Assembly (NCBI RefSeq): GCF_032190615.1
Contig: NZ_JAVLAT010000001.1
Location: forward strand, 1,868,501 to 1,932,500
Length of the DNA stretch: 64,000 nucleotides
Source of the DNA: Brucella pseudogrignonensis
GTDB taxonomy: Bacteria; Pseudomonadota; Alphaproteobacteria; Rhizobiales; Rhizobiaceae
Direction: 5' to 3'
The translations under genes were made by a program, and so were the position numbers. Shown one piece after another: positions 25,037 through 34,570 of this stretch. Every line of letters begins with the position of its first letter. The first letter of the stretch is position 1. A model generated the notes under the pieces. The model was given only the letters and a program-made list of their open reading frames with translations. It was not told the DNA's origin and did not search any database.

Positions 25037-27934
25037 CTAAGCTGCCGCTGCATCCTGCTGCTCACGCACGATGCGCGTGGCATCTTCGCGGCTTGCCGGT
25101 TCACCGAACATAAAGCTCTGCACATATTCGCAACCCATCTGACGCAGTTGCAGCGCGTCGTTTTCGTTATCAACCCCTTCTGTGACAACAGCCAGACCAA
25201 GATCATGTGCCATGCTGACGATGGAGCGCAAAAGCGTTGTTTTCTGCGGCTGATCACCCTTAACGAAAGAGCGGTCGATTTTGATGATATCGAACGGGAA
25301 GCGTGTCAGATATGCCAATGACGAATAGCCGGTGCCAAAATCATCAAGCGATAGACCGACACCCATTGTTTTCAAGCGTGCGAGCACATGCGCCGATTGT
25401 TCCGGGTTTTCCATCAATACAGATTCTGTGAGCTCCAGCTTCAACGTGCCGGGTTTCAGATGAATCCGCGAGAGAACCGAACGCACATCATTGATAAGAT
25501 CCTGCCTAATCAACTGCGTGCTTGAGAGGTTGACTGAAACAAATAGATTGAGCTTCGGGAATTGCTCCTGCCATGCGTAGAGATCTTCGGCCGCGCGCTG
25601 AATGGCGAACAGACCAAGCTGCACGATCAGGCCGGAGCTTTCTGCAATCGGAATGAATTCTGACGGAGAAATGCTGCCGCGGCGCGGATGCTCCCAACGC
25701 ATCAGTGCTTCAAAGCCAGCAATTGTTCCTTCATCCAAACGCACAATCGGCTGATAGACGAGACTAATTTCATCGCGTTCGAGTGCACGACGCAGATCGG
25801 ATTCAAGCTGTAATTTGTCGCTGCCGATCGCGCGGAAAGCAGGGCGGAAGGGCTCGATGCGGTCGCCGCCGAAGCGCTTCGCCTGATGCATGGCAAGCTC
25901 GGCGTCCTTCACAAAATCTTCCGCTGAAGCCGCTGTCTTTGTCCATGTTATCAGACCGATTGAAGCCGTCAGCACGATTTCACGCTTGGCATAGGCAATC
26001 GGCGCGCGAACGGCTTGTCGCAAGGCTTCAGCAAAGGCGGCAATGCGACCGGGGTCGTTTTCAGATGCCAACAGCAGACCGAACTGGTCGGAAGACAGGC
26101 GGGAAAGCGTATCCTGCGGCTTCATCAAACGCGACAGACGGCGCGAGATCGTAAGCAGGATCGTATCGCCTGCCGACATGCCCAAACTGTCATTGACCTG
26201 TTTGAAACGGTCAATGTCGATGATGAATACGGTCGGATGCAGTGTGCTTTCGCCGCGCGCCATGTTCATAATGTTGCTCAGGCGATCAAGGAACAGCTCA
26301 CGATTGGGCAAGCCAGTAAGATTGTCATGAACTGCATCATGCAGAAGACGTTCTTCGGCTTTTTTCTGTTCGGTCACGTTTACCAGCGTGCCAACACAGC
26401 GCACGATTTCACCATTGGACCCCATGACAGGGCGCGCGCGCAGTGCATACCAGTGATAATGACCGTCATTGGCGCGCAGGCGGAAAATTTGCCCAATGCG
26501 ACCACGGCGGTTTTCCAGAATGGCATCAAGTGTCGAGCGGAATCGATCACGATCATCGCCATGCATTGCTGGCAACCAGTTGCGAACCGGGCCTTGCAGG
26601 GAACTCGCTGTGTTGCCGAGATAGTTTGCAATATCGGGTGTGGTGACAACGCGGTCGCGCGGAACGTCCCAGTCCCATACAATGTCGCCCGCACCAATCA
26701 CCGCAAGCGCCTGACGTTCCATGTCGGAAAGCAAGCCTTGCTGGAGCACACCGCCCGAAAAGGCATGTTGCATAACGGTAAAGCCAATGAGCAGAACAAT
26801 CAGCACCAAGCCGCCGCCAAGTGCTGGCTGAATGATGTCGTTGTCAAGTTGGCCGGAAACCGTCATCCAGGCGCCCAGCAACCAGATCAGCGTGAGCAAC
26901 CACGCCGGTATGAGCATCACCGCTCGATCATAGCCTTTGATCGCCAGATAACCGATGATGAAGATGCCCGATATGACTGTTAGCGCCAGCGATATGCGCG
27001 CAATGCCGGAAGCAACAGGTGGATCAAAGACAGCAACACCTGCGAGAGCCAGAAGGCCTAACACCCATGTGACTGCGCCATAGCTAAAATGGTCGTGCCA
27101 GCGATTGAGATTGAGATAGGTGAACAGGAAAATCACCAGTGATGCGGCAAGGGCGACTTCCGTGCCCGCTCGCCAGACCTGTTCGTTTCCCGGCGTTATT
27201 TCCATCAGCTTGTTCCAGAAGCCGAAATCAACGCAAATATAGGCGAGAACGGCCCATGCAAGTGCCGCGGTTGCCGGGAAAAGCGAGGTGCCTTTGACGA
27301 CAAAAAGAATGGTCAGGAACAGTGCGAGAAGGCCCGAAATGCCGAGCAGAATACCGCGATAAAGCGTGTAGGAGTTGACCGCATCCTTGTAAGCTTCCGG
27401 TTCCCACAGATAGAGCTGTGGAAGATTGTGCGAGGAAAGCTGCGCGACGAAGGTGATAACTGTCTTCGGGTTAAGTGTGATACGGAAGACATCGGCATCT
27501 TCGCTTGGCTGCCTGTCGAGCGTAAAGCCCTCACTGGGGGTTATCGACGAGATACGCGCCGAGCCAAGATCAGGCCAGATTATGTTTGACCCCACAAGAC
27601 GGAAGTGTGGCGCAACGAGCAGACGGTCAATCTGTTCATCAGTCGGATTTGCAATGGAAAATGCGGCCCAGTCACCAGACGCATTGGAATTGGGCGCTGC
27701 CTGCACCTCAATACGGCGTACAATGCCATCGGCTCCCGGTGCTGTGGAAACCTGCACGCTCTCGCCCTGATTGCGCAGCAGCTCTACAGCGCGCGAGAGA
27801 TCAAGAGCGGTGTCGTCTCTGGAGATTTTTATTGGTTCGACGGCAAGAGAAGGAATTGCTGAACAGGTCAGGATAATGATCAGCGCTATGCAGCGCAGAA
27901 AAGCTGAAACGAACCTGTTTGTTATACCATTCAC
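25037..27934 (-). CDS. membrane 7TM-PAS-GGDEF-EAL c-di-GMP protein
   Basis: 965 residues. Signal peptide (1-31), a periplasmic 7TMR-DISM-like sensor region (35-165), seven membrane helices (about 190-395), a PAS domain (405-530), a GGDEF domain (535-700) and an EAL domain (715-950). The GGDEF signature is degenerate (RLSSDQF near 611-616), so diguanylate cyclase activity is unlikely. The EAL domain is intact: EALMRW near 740, ELTESVL, and DDFGTGYSS near 861, so it is probably a c-di-GMP phosphodiesterase gated by a periplasmic signal. Start is GTG, overlapping the GNAT stop by 4 bases (GTGA). Confidence 0.88.
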   Translation of the reverse strand: MNGITNRFVSAFLRCIALIIILTCSAIPSLAVEPIKISRDDTALDLSRAVELLRNQGESVQVSTAPGADGIVRRIEVQAAPNSNASGDWAAFSIANPTDEQIDRLLVAPHFRLVGSNIIWPDLGSARISSITPSEGFTLDRQPSEDADVFRITLNPKTVITFVAQLSSHNLPQLYLWEPEAYKDAVNSYTLYRGILLGISGLLALFLTILFVVKGTSLFPATAALAWAVLAYICVDFGFWNKLMEITPGNEQVWRAGTEVALAASLVIFLFTYLNLNRWHDHFSYGAVTWVLGLLALAGVAVFDPPVASGIARISLALTVISGIFIIGYLAIKGYDRAVMLIPAWLLTLIWLLGAWMTVSGQLDNDIIQPALGGGLVLIVLLIGFTVMQHAFSGGVLQQGLLSDMERQALAVIGAGDIVWDWDVPRDRVVTTPDIANYLGNTASSLQGPVRNWLPAMHGDDRDRFRSTLDAILENRRGRIGQIFRLRANDGHYHWYALRARPVMGSNGEIVRCVGTLVNVTEQKKAEERLLHDAVHDNLTGLPNRELFLDRLSNIMNMARGESTLHPTVFIIDIDRFKQVNDSLGMSAGDTILLTISRRLSRLMKPQDTLSRLSSDQFGLLLASENDPGRIAAFAEALRQAVRAPIAYAKREIVLTASIGLITWTKTAASAEDFVKDAELAMHQAKRFGGDRIEPFRPAFRAIGSDKLQLESDLRRALERDEISLVYQPIVRLDEGTIAGFEALMRWEHPRRGSISPSEFIPIAESSGLIVQLGLFAIQRAAEDLYAWQEQFPKLNLFVSVNLSSTQLIRQDLINDVRSVLSRIHLKPGTLKLELTESVLMENPEQSAHVLARLKTMGVGLSLDDFGTGYSSLAYLTRFPFDIIKIDRSFVKGDQPQKTTLLRSIVSMAHDLGLAVVTEGVDNENDALQLRQMGCEYVQSFMFGEPASREDATRIVREQQDAAAA

Positions 27935-28536
27935 GAGCGTTCAACCTTGCCATTGATCATGCGTAGATCGCTTTCTATCAGGGCAAACAACAGGTGATCC
28001 TGCCAGAAGCCATTGATCTTGAGATAAGAGCGCAACAGTCCTTCTCTCTGAAATCCGGCTTTTTCGAGAAGCCGTATCGAACGAACATTATGGGGAATAC
28101 AGGCAGCTTCGATCCGGTGCAACCTCAGTTCATTGAATGCAAAGGGGATAACCAATGATAAGGCTTCGCTCATATACCCTTTGCCAGCCGCTGATATGCT
28201 GCTCCAATAGCCAACCATACCGTTCTGGCCGACTCCACGCCTTATGTTGCCCAGCGTTATCCCCCCGAGAAGCCGATTGTCTTTGCTGTCAAAAATAAAG
28301 AAGGGATAGCCGGTGCCATCGGACATTTCTTCCCGAACGCGGCGTAAACGATGACGAAATGCGCTTTTGGTCAGATCGTCGTCAGCCCAGGTCGGCTCCC
28401 ATGGCGTGAGAAAGCCACGGCTTTGTTCGCGTACACTGGCCCATGTTGCGAAATCACTGAGCAGCGGCTCGCGCAAATAAACACGCTGCCCGCGAAGAAG
28501 TGTCGGATTGCTGCGCCGGAATGGCAGGCCGATCAT
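27931..28536 (-). CDS. GNAT acetyltransferase, RimJ-like
   Basis: 201 residues of the RimJ/RimL group, which acetylate N-termini of ribosomal and other proteins. The order fits: RGQRVYLREPLLSDFATWASVRE at the start, then GGITLGNIRRG, GYWSSISAAGKGYMSEALSLV (acetyl-CoA loop) and HRIEAACIPHNVRSIRLLEKAGFQREG. It lies upstream of the c-di-GMP gene with a 4-base overlap, so the two are co-expressed. The target protein is unknown. Confidence 0.88.
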   Translation of the reverse strand: MIGLPFRRSNPTLLRGQRVYLREPLLSDFATWASVREQSRGFLTPWEPTWADDDLTKSAFRHRLRRVREEMSDGTGYPFFIFDSKDNRLLGGITLGNIRRGVGQNGMVGYWSSISAAGKGYMSEALSLVIPFAFNELRLHRIEAACIPHNVRSIRLLEKAGFQREGLLRSYLKINGFWQDHLLFALIESDLRMINGKVERS

Positions 28537-28636
28537 GCTGGTTCTCGTGTTGTTGATGAAGAGAATAAGCTGTTTTTAGAATGTGCACCACTGTTGCATA
28601 AACTCTCTATGAAATTACAGCCTATTCTCCGATCCG

Positions 28637-29929
28637 TTAAACAGCAATCTTCCTCGTATGCGCGCTGGTCGAAAGAGCATCCGTAAGCCCTTCAAAGCTC
28701 ATCAGACGTCCAACGGGACCGACACCTGCGATTGTTGGCTTGCTATCAAGGAACATACGGCCAGCAAGATCGCTCAGGCGTTCAGGCGTAATGAGCGACA
28801 GGCGGTCCATCAGCTCATTGTTTGGCACCGGACGGCCATAGAGCAGAAACTGGCGTGCGATCTGTCCCGCGCGGCTTGCTGCACTTTCCTGCGACATCAA
28901 CAGGCTCGCGCTATATTGCGCACGGGCACGATTAACTTCTTCGATGCCTATGGAATCTGCGGCTTTATGCAACTCATCAATGATGACGGGGAGAAGCTCT
29001 ACGAGTTCATCCTTGCCTGTGGCTGCATGAATGCCGAAAAGGCCTGTGTCGGAAAAGCCCCAATGAAATGCATAGACCGAATAGCAGAGGCCACGCTTTT
29101 CGCGCACTTCCTGAAACAGGCGGGAGGACATGCCACCGCCGAGGATCATTGACAGAAGCTGCGAAGCGTAAAAATCGCGCACATGATAGGCGCGACCTTC
29201 AAAGCCGATCAAAACCTGCGCATCCATCAAATCGCGATCTTCGCGGAAATCGCCGCCAACATATGTCGCAAGGTCAAGGGTTGGTGCGGTGTTATGGGCA
29301 CGGAAACCGCCCAAACGCTTTTCAACTTCCTTCACAAAATCATCGTGGTCAACGCCACCAGCAGCTGTCACAACCATACGGTCAGCGCTGTACTGTTCGT
29401 CCACATACTGACGAAGATCATCGGACGTAAACGACATCACGGTATCCGGTTCACCCAGAATGGCGCGCCCGATCGGCTGGTGACGATAGGCTGTTTCGGT
29501 GAAGCGGTCGAAAACGATATCATCAGGCGTATCGTGGGCTGCACCGATCTCCTGCATGATGACCTGCTTTTCGCGCTCAAGTTCGGCTTCGTCGAACTTG
29601 GAGGCGGTCAGGATGTCAGCAAGAATATCGATGGCCAGCGGCATGTCGTTGCGCAGCACGCGAGCATAATAGGAGGTGGTTTCGACGCTCGTTGCAGCAT
29701 TGATTTCGCCGCCAACATTTTCGATGTCAGAGGCAATCTGCCAGGCGGAACGCTTCTCTGTGCCCTTGAAGGCCATATGTTCAAGCAGATGAGCGATCCC
29801 GTGACGGTCGGGCGCTTCGTTTCGCGCGCCTGCTTTTACCCAGATACCCAACGCAACGCTTTCCACATGCGGCATGTTATCCGTTACAATGGTCAGGCCA
29901 TTGGAAAGACGCGTTACTTCAACACCCAT
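28637..29929 (-). CDS. M16 zinc protease, mitochondrial-processing-peptidase-like
   Basis: 430 residues. The inverted zinc motif HLLEH near residue 47-51 with the later Glu in EREKQVIMQEI identifies a catalytic M16 peptidase of the MPP-beta/PqqL type. N-terminal VEVTRLSNGLTIVTD is typical. The substrate in bacteria is not known. ATG at 29929 with GGGAG 10 bases upstream is preferred to a TTG two codons earlier. It follows thrC with about 65 bases between, the order seen in related genomes. Confidence 0.9.
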   Translation of the reverse strand: MGVEVTRLSNGLTIVTDNMPHVESVALGIWVKAGARNEAPDRHGIAHLLEHMAFKGTEKRSAWQIASDIENVGGEINAATSVETTSYYARVLRNDMPLAIDILADILTASKFDEAELEREKQVIMQEIGAAHDTPDDIVFDRFTETAYRHQPIGRAILGEPDTVMSFTSDDLRQYVDEQYSADRMVVTAAGGVDHDDFVKEVEKRLGGFRAHNTAPTLDLATYVGGDFREDRDLMDAQVLIGFEGRAYHVRDFYASQLLSMILGGGMSSRLFQEVREKRGLCYSVYAFHWGFSDTGLFGIHAATGKDELVELLPVIIDELHKAADSIGIEEVNRARAQYSASLLMSQESAASRAGQIARQFLLYGRPVPNNELMDRLSLITPERLSDLAGRMFLDSKPTIAGVGPVGRLMSFEGLTDALSTSAHTRKIAV

Positions 29930-29993
29930 ATGCAAAATGCTCCCATAGTCCCATTCGGGTTCCCGTTTTTAAATTCCTGAACAAGATATAATC

Positions 29994-31385
29994 TTATGCC
30001 CGGGAATGACGGCGAATGTATTCTTCCACGATTTTCAGGTCGTTGTGAAGAACTGTGAAACTTTCTTTTCGGTCCATCAGGTCCGAAAGCCATGCCGGAA
30101 GCGCCGGCGTCACACCACTTGCAGCTTTTACCGCATCAGGGAATTTAGCCGGATGTGCGGTGGCGAGCACAACCATTGGTGTCTTGCCGGACACTTTTTC
30201 GCGAGCGACTTTAACTGCAATGGCTGAATGTGGGTCAAGCAAATAGCCATCCGCATCCAGAACCGACTTTATGGTTGCTGCTGTCTCATCAACGGTTGAG
30301 CGGCCCGCTGCAAATTCGCTGCGAATGGCAGACAGTGGCTTTTCGGAAATCGTAAAGCCACCGGATTGCTTCATGCTGTCCATCAGGCCACGGACAGCGC
30401 TCGCATCGCGATCATGCGCTTCAAACAATAAGCGCTCGAAGTTTGAAGAAATCTGGATGTCCATCGAAGGCGAAGTCGTCTGTTCGACGCCACGCATTTC
30501 ATAGGCACCGCTTTCGAGCGTGCGCGCAAGAATGTCGTTATCATTGGTTGCGATAATCAGCTGATCAATCGGCAGGCCCATTTTCTTCGCAACATAGCCC
30601 GCGAAAATATCGCCGAAATTGCCAGTTGGGACCGTAAACGAGACAGCGCGATCCGGTGCACCGAGACTCAATGCGGCTGAAAAATAATAAACAACCTGAG
30701 ACATGATGCGTCCCCAGTTGATCGAGTTTACGCCAGAAAGCGAAATCGCATCGCGGAATTCGAGGTCATTGAACATGCCTTTGACCAGATTCTGACAATC
30801 ATCGAAGTTGCCTTCGATAGAAAGGGCATGAACATTTGAAAAGCCGGAGCTGGTCATCTGGCGCTGCTGCACCGGAGAGACGCGGCCATTCGGGAACAGG
30901 ATGAAAATATCGGTGTTGTCGCGGCCGCCAAAGGCTTCAATCGCAGCGCCCCCTGTGTCGCCAGATGTGGCGCCAACAATCGTTGCGCGTTCGCCGCGTT
31001 GCGCGAGAACATAATCCATCATGCGTGCAAGAAGCTGCATGGCGACGTCTTTGAAAGCAAGCGTCGGGCCATGGAAAAGCTCAAGCACATATTCATTCGC
31101 GCCGGTCTGCACCAACGGGCAAACTGCATCATGACGGAACGAGCCATAGGCTTCACGCACCATGCGTTCAAAATCTGCCTGGGGAATTTCGCCATTGACG
31201 AACGGCGTCAGAACGGCCAGCGCGATATCCACATAGGATTTTCCACGCAGATCGCGGATCTGATCAGCGGTGAATTGTGGGTATTCCTGCGGGAGATAGA
31301 GGCCGCCATCACGGGCAAGTCCGGCGAGCAGAGCATCGCTGAATCCCAGAACTGGGGCTTCGCCGCGTGTGCTTATATATTTCAT
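29994..31385 (-). CDS. thrC: threonine synthase
   Basis: Converts O-phosphohomoserine to threonine with PLP. 463 residues. The PLP-binding Lys is in LAFKDVAMQLL near residue 112, the phosphate loop is GATSGDTGGAAIEA, and the N-terminus begins MKYISTRGEAP as in the bacterial class II enzyme. The thrB product is its substrate, but thrB is 10 kb away. Divergent from a lipoprotein gene over a 196-base spacer that must hold promoters for both. Confidence 0.96.
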   Translation of the reverse strand: MKYISTRGEAPVLGFSDALLAGLARDGGLYLPQEYPQFTADQIRDLRGKSYVDIALAVLTPFVNGEIPQADFERMVREAYGSFRHDAVCPLVQTGANEYVLELFHGPTLAFKDVAMQLLARMMDYVLAQRGERATIVGATSGDTGGAAIEAFGGRDNTDIFILFPNGRVSPVQQRQMTSSGFSNVHALSIEGNFDDCQNLVKGMFNDLEFRDAISLSGVNSINWGRIMSQVVYYFSAALSLGAPDRAVSFTVPTGNFGDIFAGYVAKKMGLPIDQLIIATNDNDILARTLESGAYEMRGVEQTTSPSMDIQISSNFERLLFEAHDRDASAVRGLMDSMKQSGGFTISEKPLSAIRSEFAAGRSTVDETAATIKSVLDADGYLLDPHSAIAVKVAREKVSGKTPMVVLATAHPAKFPDAVKAASGVTPALPAWLSDLMDRKESFTVLHNDLKIVEEYIRRHSRA

Positions 31386-31581
31386 CTCAAAGGCCTTCGT
31401 TTTGGGTCAAGGCAGATTTTTAGCCGAGAATGCAATAAAGCTTCCCTAAAAAAGCCGCAAGAATTAATGCATGTTTTGCGTGATGGGGTTGCTCTTGGCG
31501 ATAAAAAACAGGAAAACACCCTCACGCTATGCATCGTATAGCGGTGTAGAACAGGTCGATCAGTGCAGGGAAGCCCGGTTT

Positions 31582-32136
31582 ATGCATAAAGCATCACAGA
31601 ATCGTTCATCATTGTTTCCAGTCGTTGCAACGGTTTTGCTCGCAGCGCTAGCCGGTTGTACCACCAGTGGCACGCAGAATGCGGCGGATAGCGCTGCGCC
31701 GCGCGTTAAGGCATCCGACCTTATGGCGTTTTGCCCAAGTGTTTCACTGCGGGAAGGCACGGCCTATTTCAGCACCTATGAAAAAGGCGGCGACCAAGAT
31801 GCAAGCCGTGTGATTTACCAAGCCTCGCTGACGGATACGACACGTGATTGCCAGCATAATGCAGGCACGATTACGCTTGACGTAGCAGCGGCTGGTAAAG
31901 TTGTGCCGGGTCCAAAATACAAGAGCGGCAATATTACAATGCCGATCCGCGTCGCCGTCGTTCAGAATGGCAATGTGATCTATTCCAAACTGCACAAGCA
32001 GACAGTCAATGTCAGCAATGGCGGTGGTGCCACGCAGTTTGTATTCAACGATAAGGGAATTTCGATTCCGACTGAAAGCGCACGCAGCGTGCAGATTTTC
32101 GTTGGTTTTGATGAAGGCCCATACAATACGAAGTAA
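31582..32136 (+). CDS. hypothetical lipoprotein
   Basis: 184 residues with a lipoprotein signal: helix LFPVVATVLLAALAGCTT with the lipobox LAGC, so the mature protein starts at Cys. The following Ser/Thr/Ala linker and a beta-rich domain (REGTAYFSTYEKGG, NITMPIRVAVVQNGNVIYS, FVFNDKGISIP) suggest a periplasmic beta-sandwich. Two further Cys (FCPS, DCQHN) could pair. I recognise no named family. Start 31582 is set by AGGGAAG upstream. Followed by a terminator. Confidence 0.78.
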   Translation: MHKASQNRSSLFPVVATVLLAALAGCTTSGTQNAADSAAPRVKASDLMAFCPSVSLREGTAYFSTYEKGGDQDASRVIYQASLTDTTRDCQHNAGTITLDVAAAGKVVPGPKYKSGNITMPIRVAVVQNGNVIYSKLHKQTVNVSNGGGATQFVFNDKGISIPTESARSVQIFVGFDEGPYNTK

Positions 32137-32164
32137 TCGGGCATAAAAAATCTGGATTTCTTAT

Positions 32165-32200
32165 AAGCGGCCATTGAATTAATCATTGGCCGCTTTTTAT
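32165..32200 (+). terminator. terminator after the lipoprotein gene
   Basis: AAGCGGCCA (32165-32173) pairs with TGGCCGCTT (32187-32195), followed by TTTTATT. It isolates the lipoprotein gene from the CSS-EAL gene downstream. Confidence 0.82.
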
Positions 32201-32376
32201 TGTGTGTATTTTCGATAATTTAAATATATGAAGATGATATATTCATCGCTTGCTTTGCAGATATTTTGAAAATTGCTACTATCTATTTACATTTTCAATC
32301 ATTTCGAATTAATGTAATCTATAGAAAAGTGTAGTTTCATTTGGATTTTTGTAGATTTTCATCGAGGCGATCTTTA

Positions 32377-33999
32377 ATGGGGTTGAAACGCAGCGTATTT
32401 TTTTCGCCTGTACCCTATGTAATTTGCATCATCTTATTGCTTGGCGCCGTTGCAGGTAAGTGGGCTGGAGACCGGTTTCGCCTTTTCGATGAAGAAAAGG
32501 ACATGGATGCGTATATGACTGTGCTCATGACGCAGGCTAACCGTATAGTGAACTCTGCGAGAGAAACACTGAGCAAGGTTAACCAGTCTCCCTATGCATT
32601 GTGTTCGTCAGACGACAAGCGCTATATGCGCGAGTTGCTTTTTGCCGCTTATCACATCAAGGACATTGGTCGTCTTGAGCATGATATGTTGCAATGTTCG
32701 ACACTTTTAAACGATGTTGTGACAACAAAACCCAGAAGTAAAGAAGATGTTCTTCTTAAGGACGGCGTTTATGTTTATGAGGATCAGGAGCTTATAACTG
32801 CTGGGAGCCACGGCCCGATTTTTGGCCGGAACACTGGCAATCTCGTTTTAAGCGCATTGGCTTTTGATGCGTTGCATGTTCCGCAATATGATTTCGCAAT
32901 CTTTATGACGAATAGCGATCGGACGCAGTACGCCAAGCTTTACAGTTACCCCGATACGTTTCCAGAGAATATCAGCAATAGCTATATCCCAACCAATAAT
33001 ACGCGGTCGTTTGGCGTAACAAATGGCGTTTTGCAACAAAAAGCGTGTGACGATGAAACAGGCGTTTGCGTTGCTATTGCAACGTCCGAAAGTTGGTCTG
33101 ACCATACGGATGCATTGCTGCCGTTCGTGTTCACAAGCCTGGGCTTACTTGTTGGCGGTGGTGTTGCCATTGGCTGGACGTTTTACCGCAATCGTGACCG
33201 TTCACTTGTTTCGTTGCTTAAAAAGGCATTGAAGGCAAACGAGCTTGCGCTTGTCTATCAACCCGTAGTCAGTCTTGGTGATGAAAAGATTACAGGCTTT
33301 GAAGCGCTTATTCGGTGGGAGATCACAAAAGGCGATTTCGTGCCGCCTGATCTGTTTGTTGCACGAGCGGAAGCCGCTGGTTTAGGCCATCTCATAACAA
33401 CTTATGTGCTGGATCACGTCATTGAAGAAATGGGCGCTTTGCTTCGACAGCAGCGGGCGCTTTATATCAACGTCAATATAACCTCCGGTGACCTGCAAAG
33501 CCCGGATTTCATACAGTCGCTTGAAGCTCGCCTGTCAGACGCTGGAATTCAGCCGCAACAGATTGGTCTTGAATTGACCGAGCGAACCGCAGTGGATTTC
33601 GCGAAAGCCAGTAGCGGTATCAAGGCTCTGCGCGAAAAGGGGTACAAGGTCTATATCGATGATTTTGGTACGGGCTATTCCAGTCTTGCTTATCTGGGCG
33701 AGTTGCAAGTTGATGCCATCAAGATCGATAAGGCCTTCACACGAACACTTGGCGGTGAGACGGAAACGGTTTCTATCGTTCCACAAATTATCGCTATGGC
33801 GCATCAATATGGGCTTGGGATTGTGGTCGAAGGTATCGAGACTGGAGAGCAGGTTCGCTGCTTGCGCGATATTTGCACCAATCTTTCGGGGCAAGGTTGG
33901 TTTTTCGGCAAGCCGGTGAATGCCAGTTTAGCGCAATCACTCGCTGGATTTTCAATCAAAAAGAGAAAACGGACCAGGGTTGAAGCCAGCTCGAAATAG
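32377..33999 (+). CDS. CSS-motif EAL c-di-GMP phosphodiesterase
   Basis: 540 residues. A membrane helix (about 10-30), a periplasmic CSS-type sensor domain (about 35-240) with the CSS motif in ALCSSDDKRYMREL near residue 75 and a partner Cys in ACDDETGVCVAI, a second helix (about 246-266), and a cytoplasmic EAL domain. The EAL residues are intact: FEALIRWE near 308, ELTERT, DDFGTGYSSLAYL near 427 and VVEGIET. In E. coli such proteins are c-di-GMP hydrolases whose periplasmic Cys pair senses thiol state. The ATG at 32377 is chosen for its GAGG site. It follows an AT-rich leader of 180 bases. Confidence 0.88.
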   Translation: MGLKRSVFFSPVPYVICIILLLGAVAGKWAGDRFRLFDEEKDMDAYMTVLMTQANRIVNSARETLSKVNQSPYALCSSDDKRYMRELLFAAYHIKDIGRLEHDMLQCSTLLNDVVTTKPRSKEDVLLKDGVYVYEDQELITAGSHGPIFGRNTGNLVLSALAFDALHVPQYDFAIFMTNSDRTQYAKLYSYPDTFPENISNSYIPTNNTRSFGVTNGVLQQKACDDETGVCVAIATSESWSDHTDALLPFVFTSLGLLVGGGVAIGWTFYRNRDRSLVSLLKKALKANELALVYQPVVSLGDEKITGFEALIRWEITKGDFVPPDLFVARAEAAGLGHLITTYVLDHVIEEMGALLRQQRALYINVNITSGDLQSPDFIQSLEARLSDAGIQPQQIGLELTERTAVDFAKASSGIKALREKGYKVYIDDFGTGYSSLAYLGELQVDAIKIDKAFTRTLGGETETVSIVPQIIAMAHQYGLGIVVEGIETGEQVRCLRDICTNLSGQGWFFGKPVNASLAQSLAGFSIKKRKRTRVEASSK

Positions 34000-34225
34000 C
34001 CATTTGGCTCTTTTATTTTAGCAATAGAAATTTAACTATAGAAGTAATCTTTGATGCTTTATTTAAAAAACCTTGTTTGTGTGAAGTGAATTGCAAGAAG
34101 TTTAATTTAGAAAAACTGTTCGTGGAGTGATTGCGCCTTAAATTGGCCGATCAAGCCTCGCATGTGGAATTGCAACGAAACAACAGGGGCAGAACGGCAG
34201 TCAGGCCTGTTCTGAGCTTAGGGCC
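34000..34225. other. AT-rich spacer without a gene
   Basis: 226 bases after the CSS-EAL gene. It is AT-rich with oligo-A/T runs. No terminator with a clear stem, and no supported gene. It probably holds the 3' end of the EAL transcript and the start signals of the small gene at 34226. Confidence 0.5.
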
Positions 34226-34411
34226 ATGAAGCCAAAATATGAACGCGTTCTTGAACCCACGGATACCTGGGCGATCTTCGATTTAACAACCGACGAGCCT
34301 GCATCTATCGGTGACCGGCTGATGATCGGCCTGAGCGAAAGTGAGTCAGAAGAGTTGCTGGCAACGCTTAATGCTGAGGCAAAAAGCAAAGGCAAGCGTA
34401 GCGCTGCCTGA
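34226..34411 (+). CDS. small hypothetical protein
   Basis: 61 residues (MKPKYERVLEPTDTW at the start), soluble, acidic with a basic tail (KSKGKRS). No family recognised. A TTAGGG stretch just before the ATG gives a tight ribosome site. The sequence is not repetitive and has a normal amino-acid mix, but an antisense frame over the same bases is also open, so the call is tentative. It ends 20 bases before a palindromic repeat. Confidence 0.45.
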   Translation: MKPKYERVLEPTDTWAIFDLTTDEPASIGDRLMIGLSESESEELLATLNAEAKSKGKRSAA

Positions 34412-34431
34412 TAGGTCTTTGCGCGCCGTTA

Positions 34432-34529
34432 AGAGCGCATCCCGAAAAGTGTGAAGCGGTTTTCGGACAAGATGCGCTTAAAAAATGGTTAGAGCGCCGA
34501 TCTGATTTTATCAGATTGAAATGCGCTCT
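34432..34529. repeat. composite of two palindromic elements
   Basis: The first part (34432-34478) is a single unit of the ispH-type repeat: AGCGCATCCCGAAAA pairs with TTTTCGG...ATGCGCT. The second (34491-34529) has AGAGCGC/GCGCTCT outer arms with an ATCTGA/TCAGAT inner hairpin, like the element at 2650-2688. The two families thus occur joined here. Between a small + gene and the convergent HAD gene. Confidence 0.85.
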
Positions 34530-34570
34530 AAGGCGCGCAAAAGGCATTGTTTGAGTTAGACTGGATGAGA

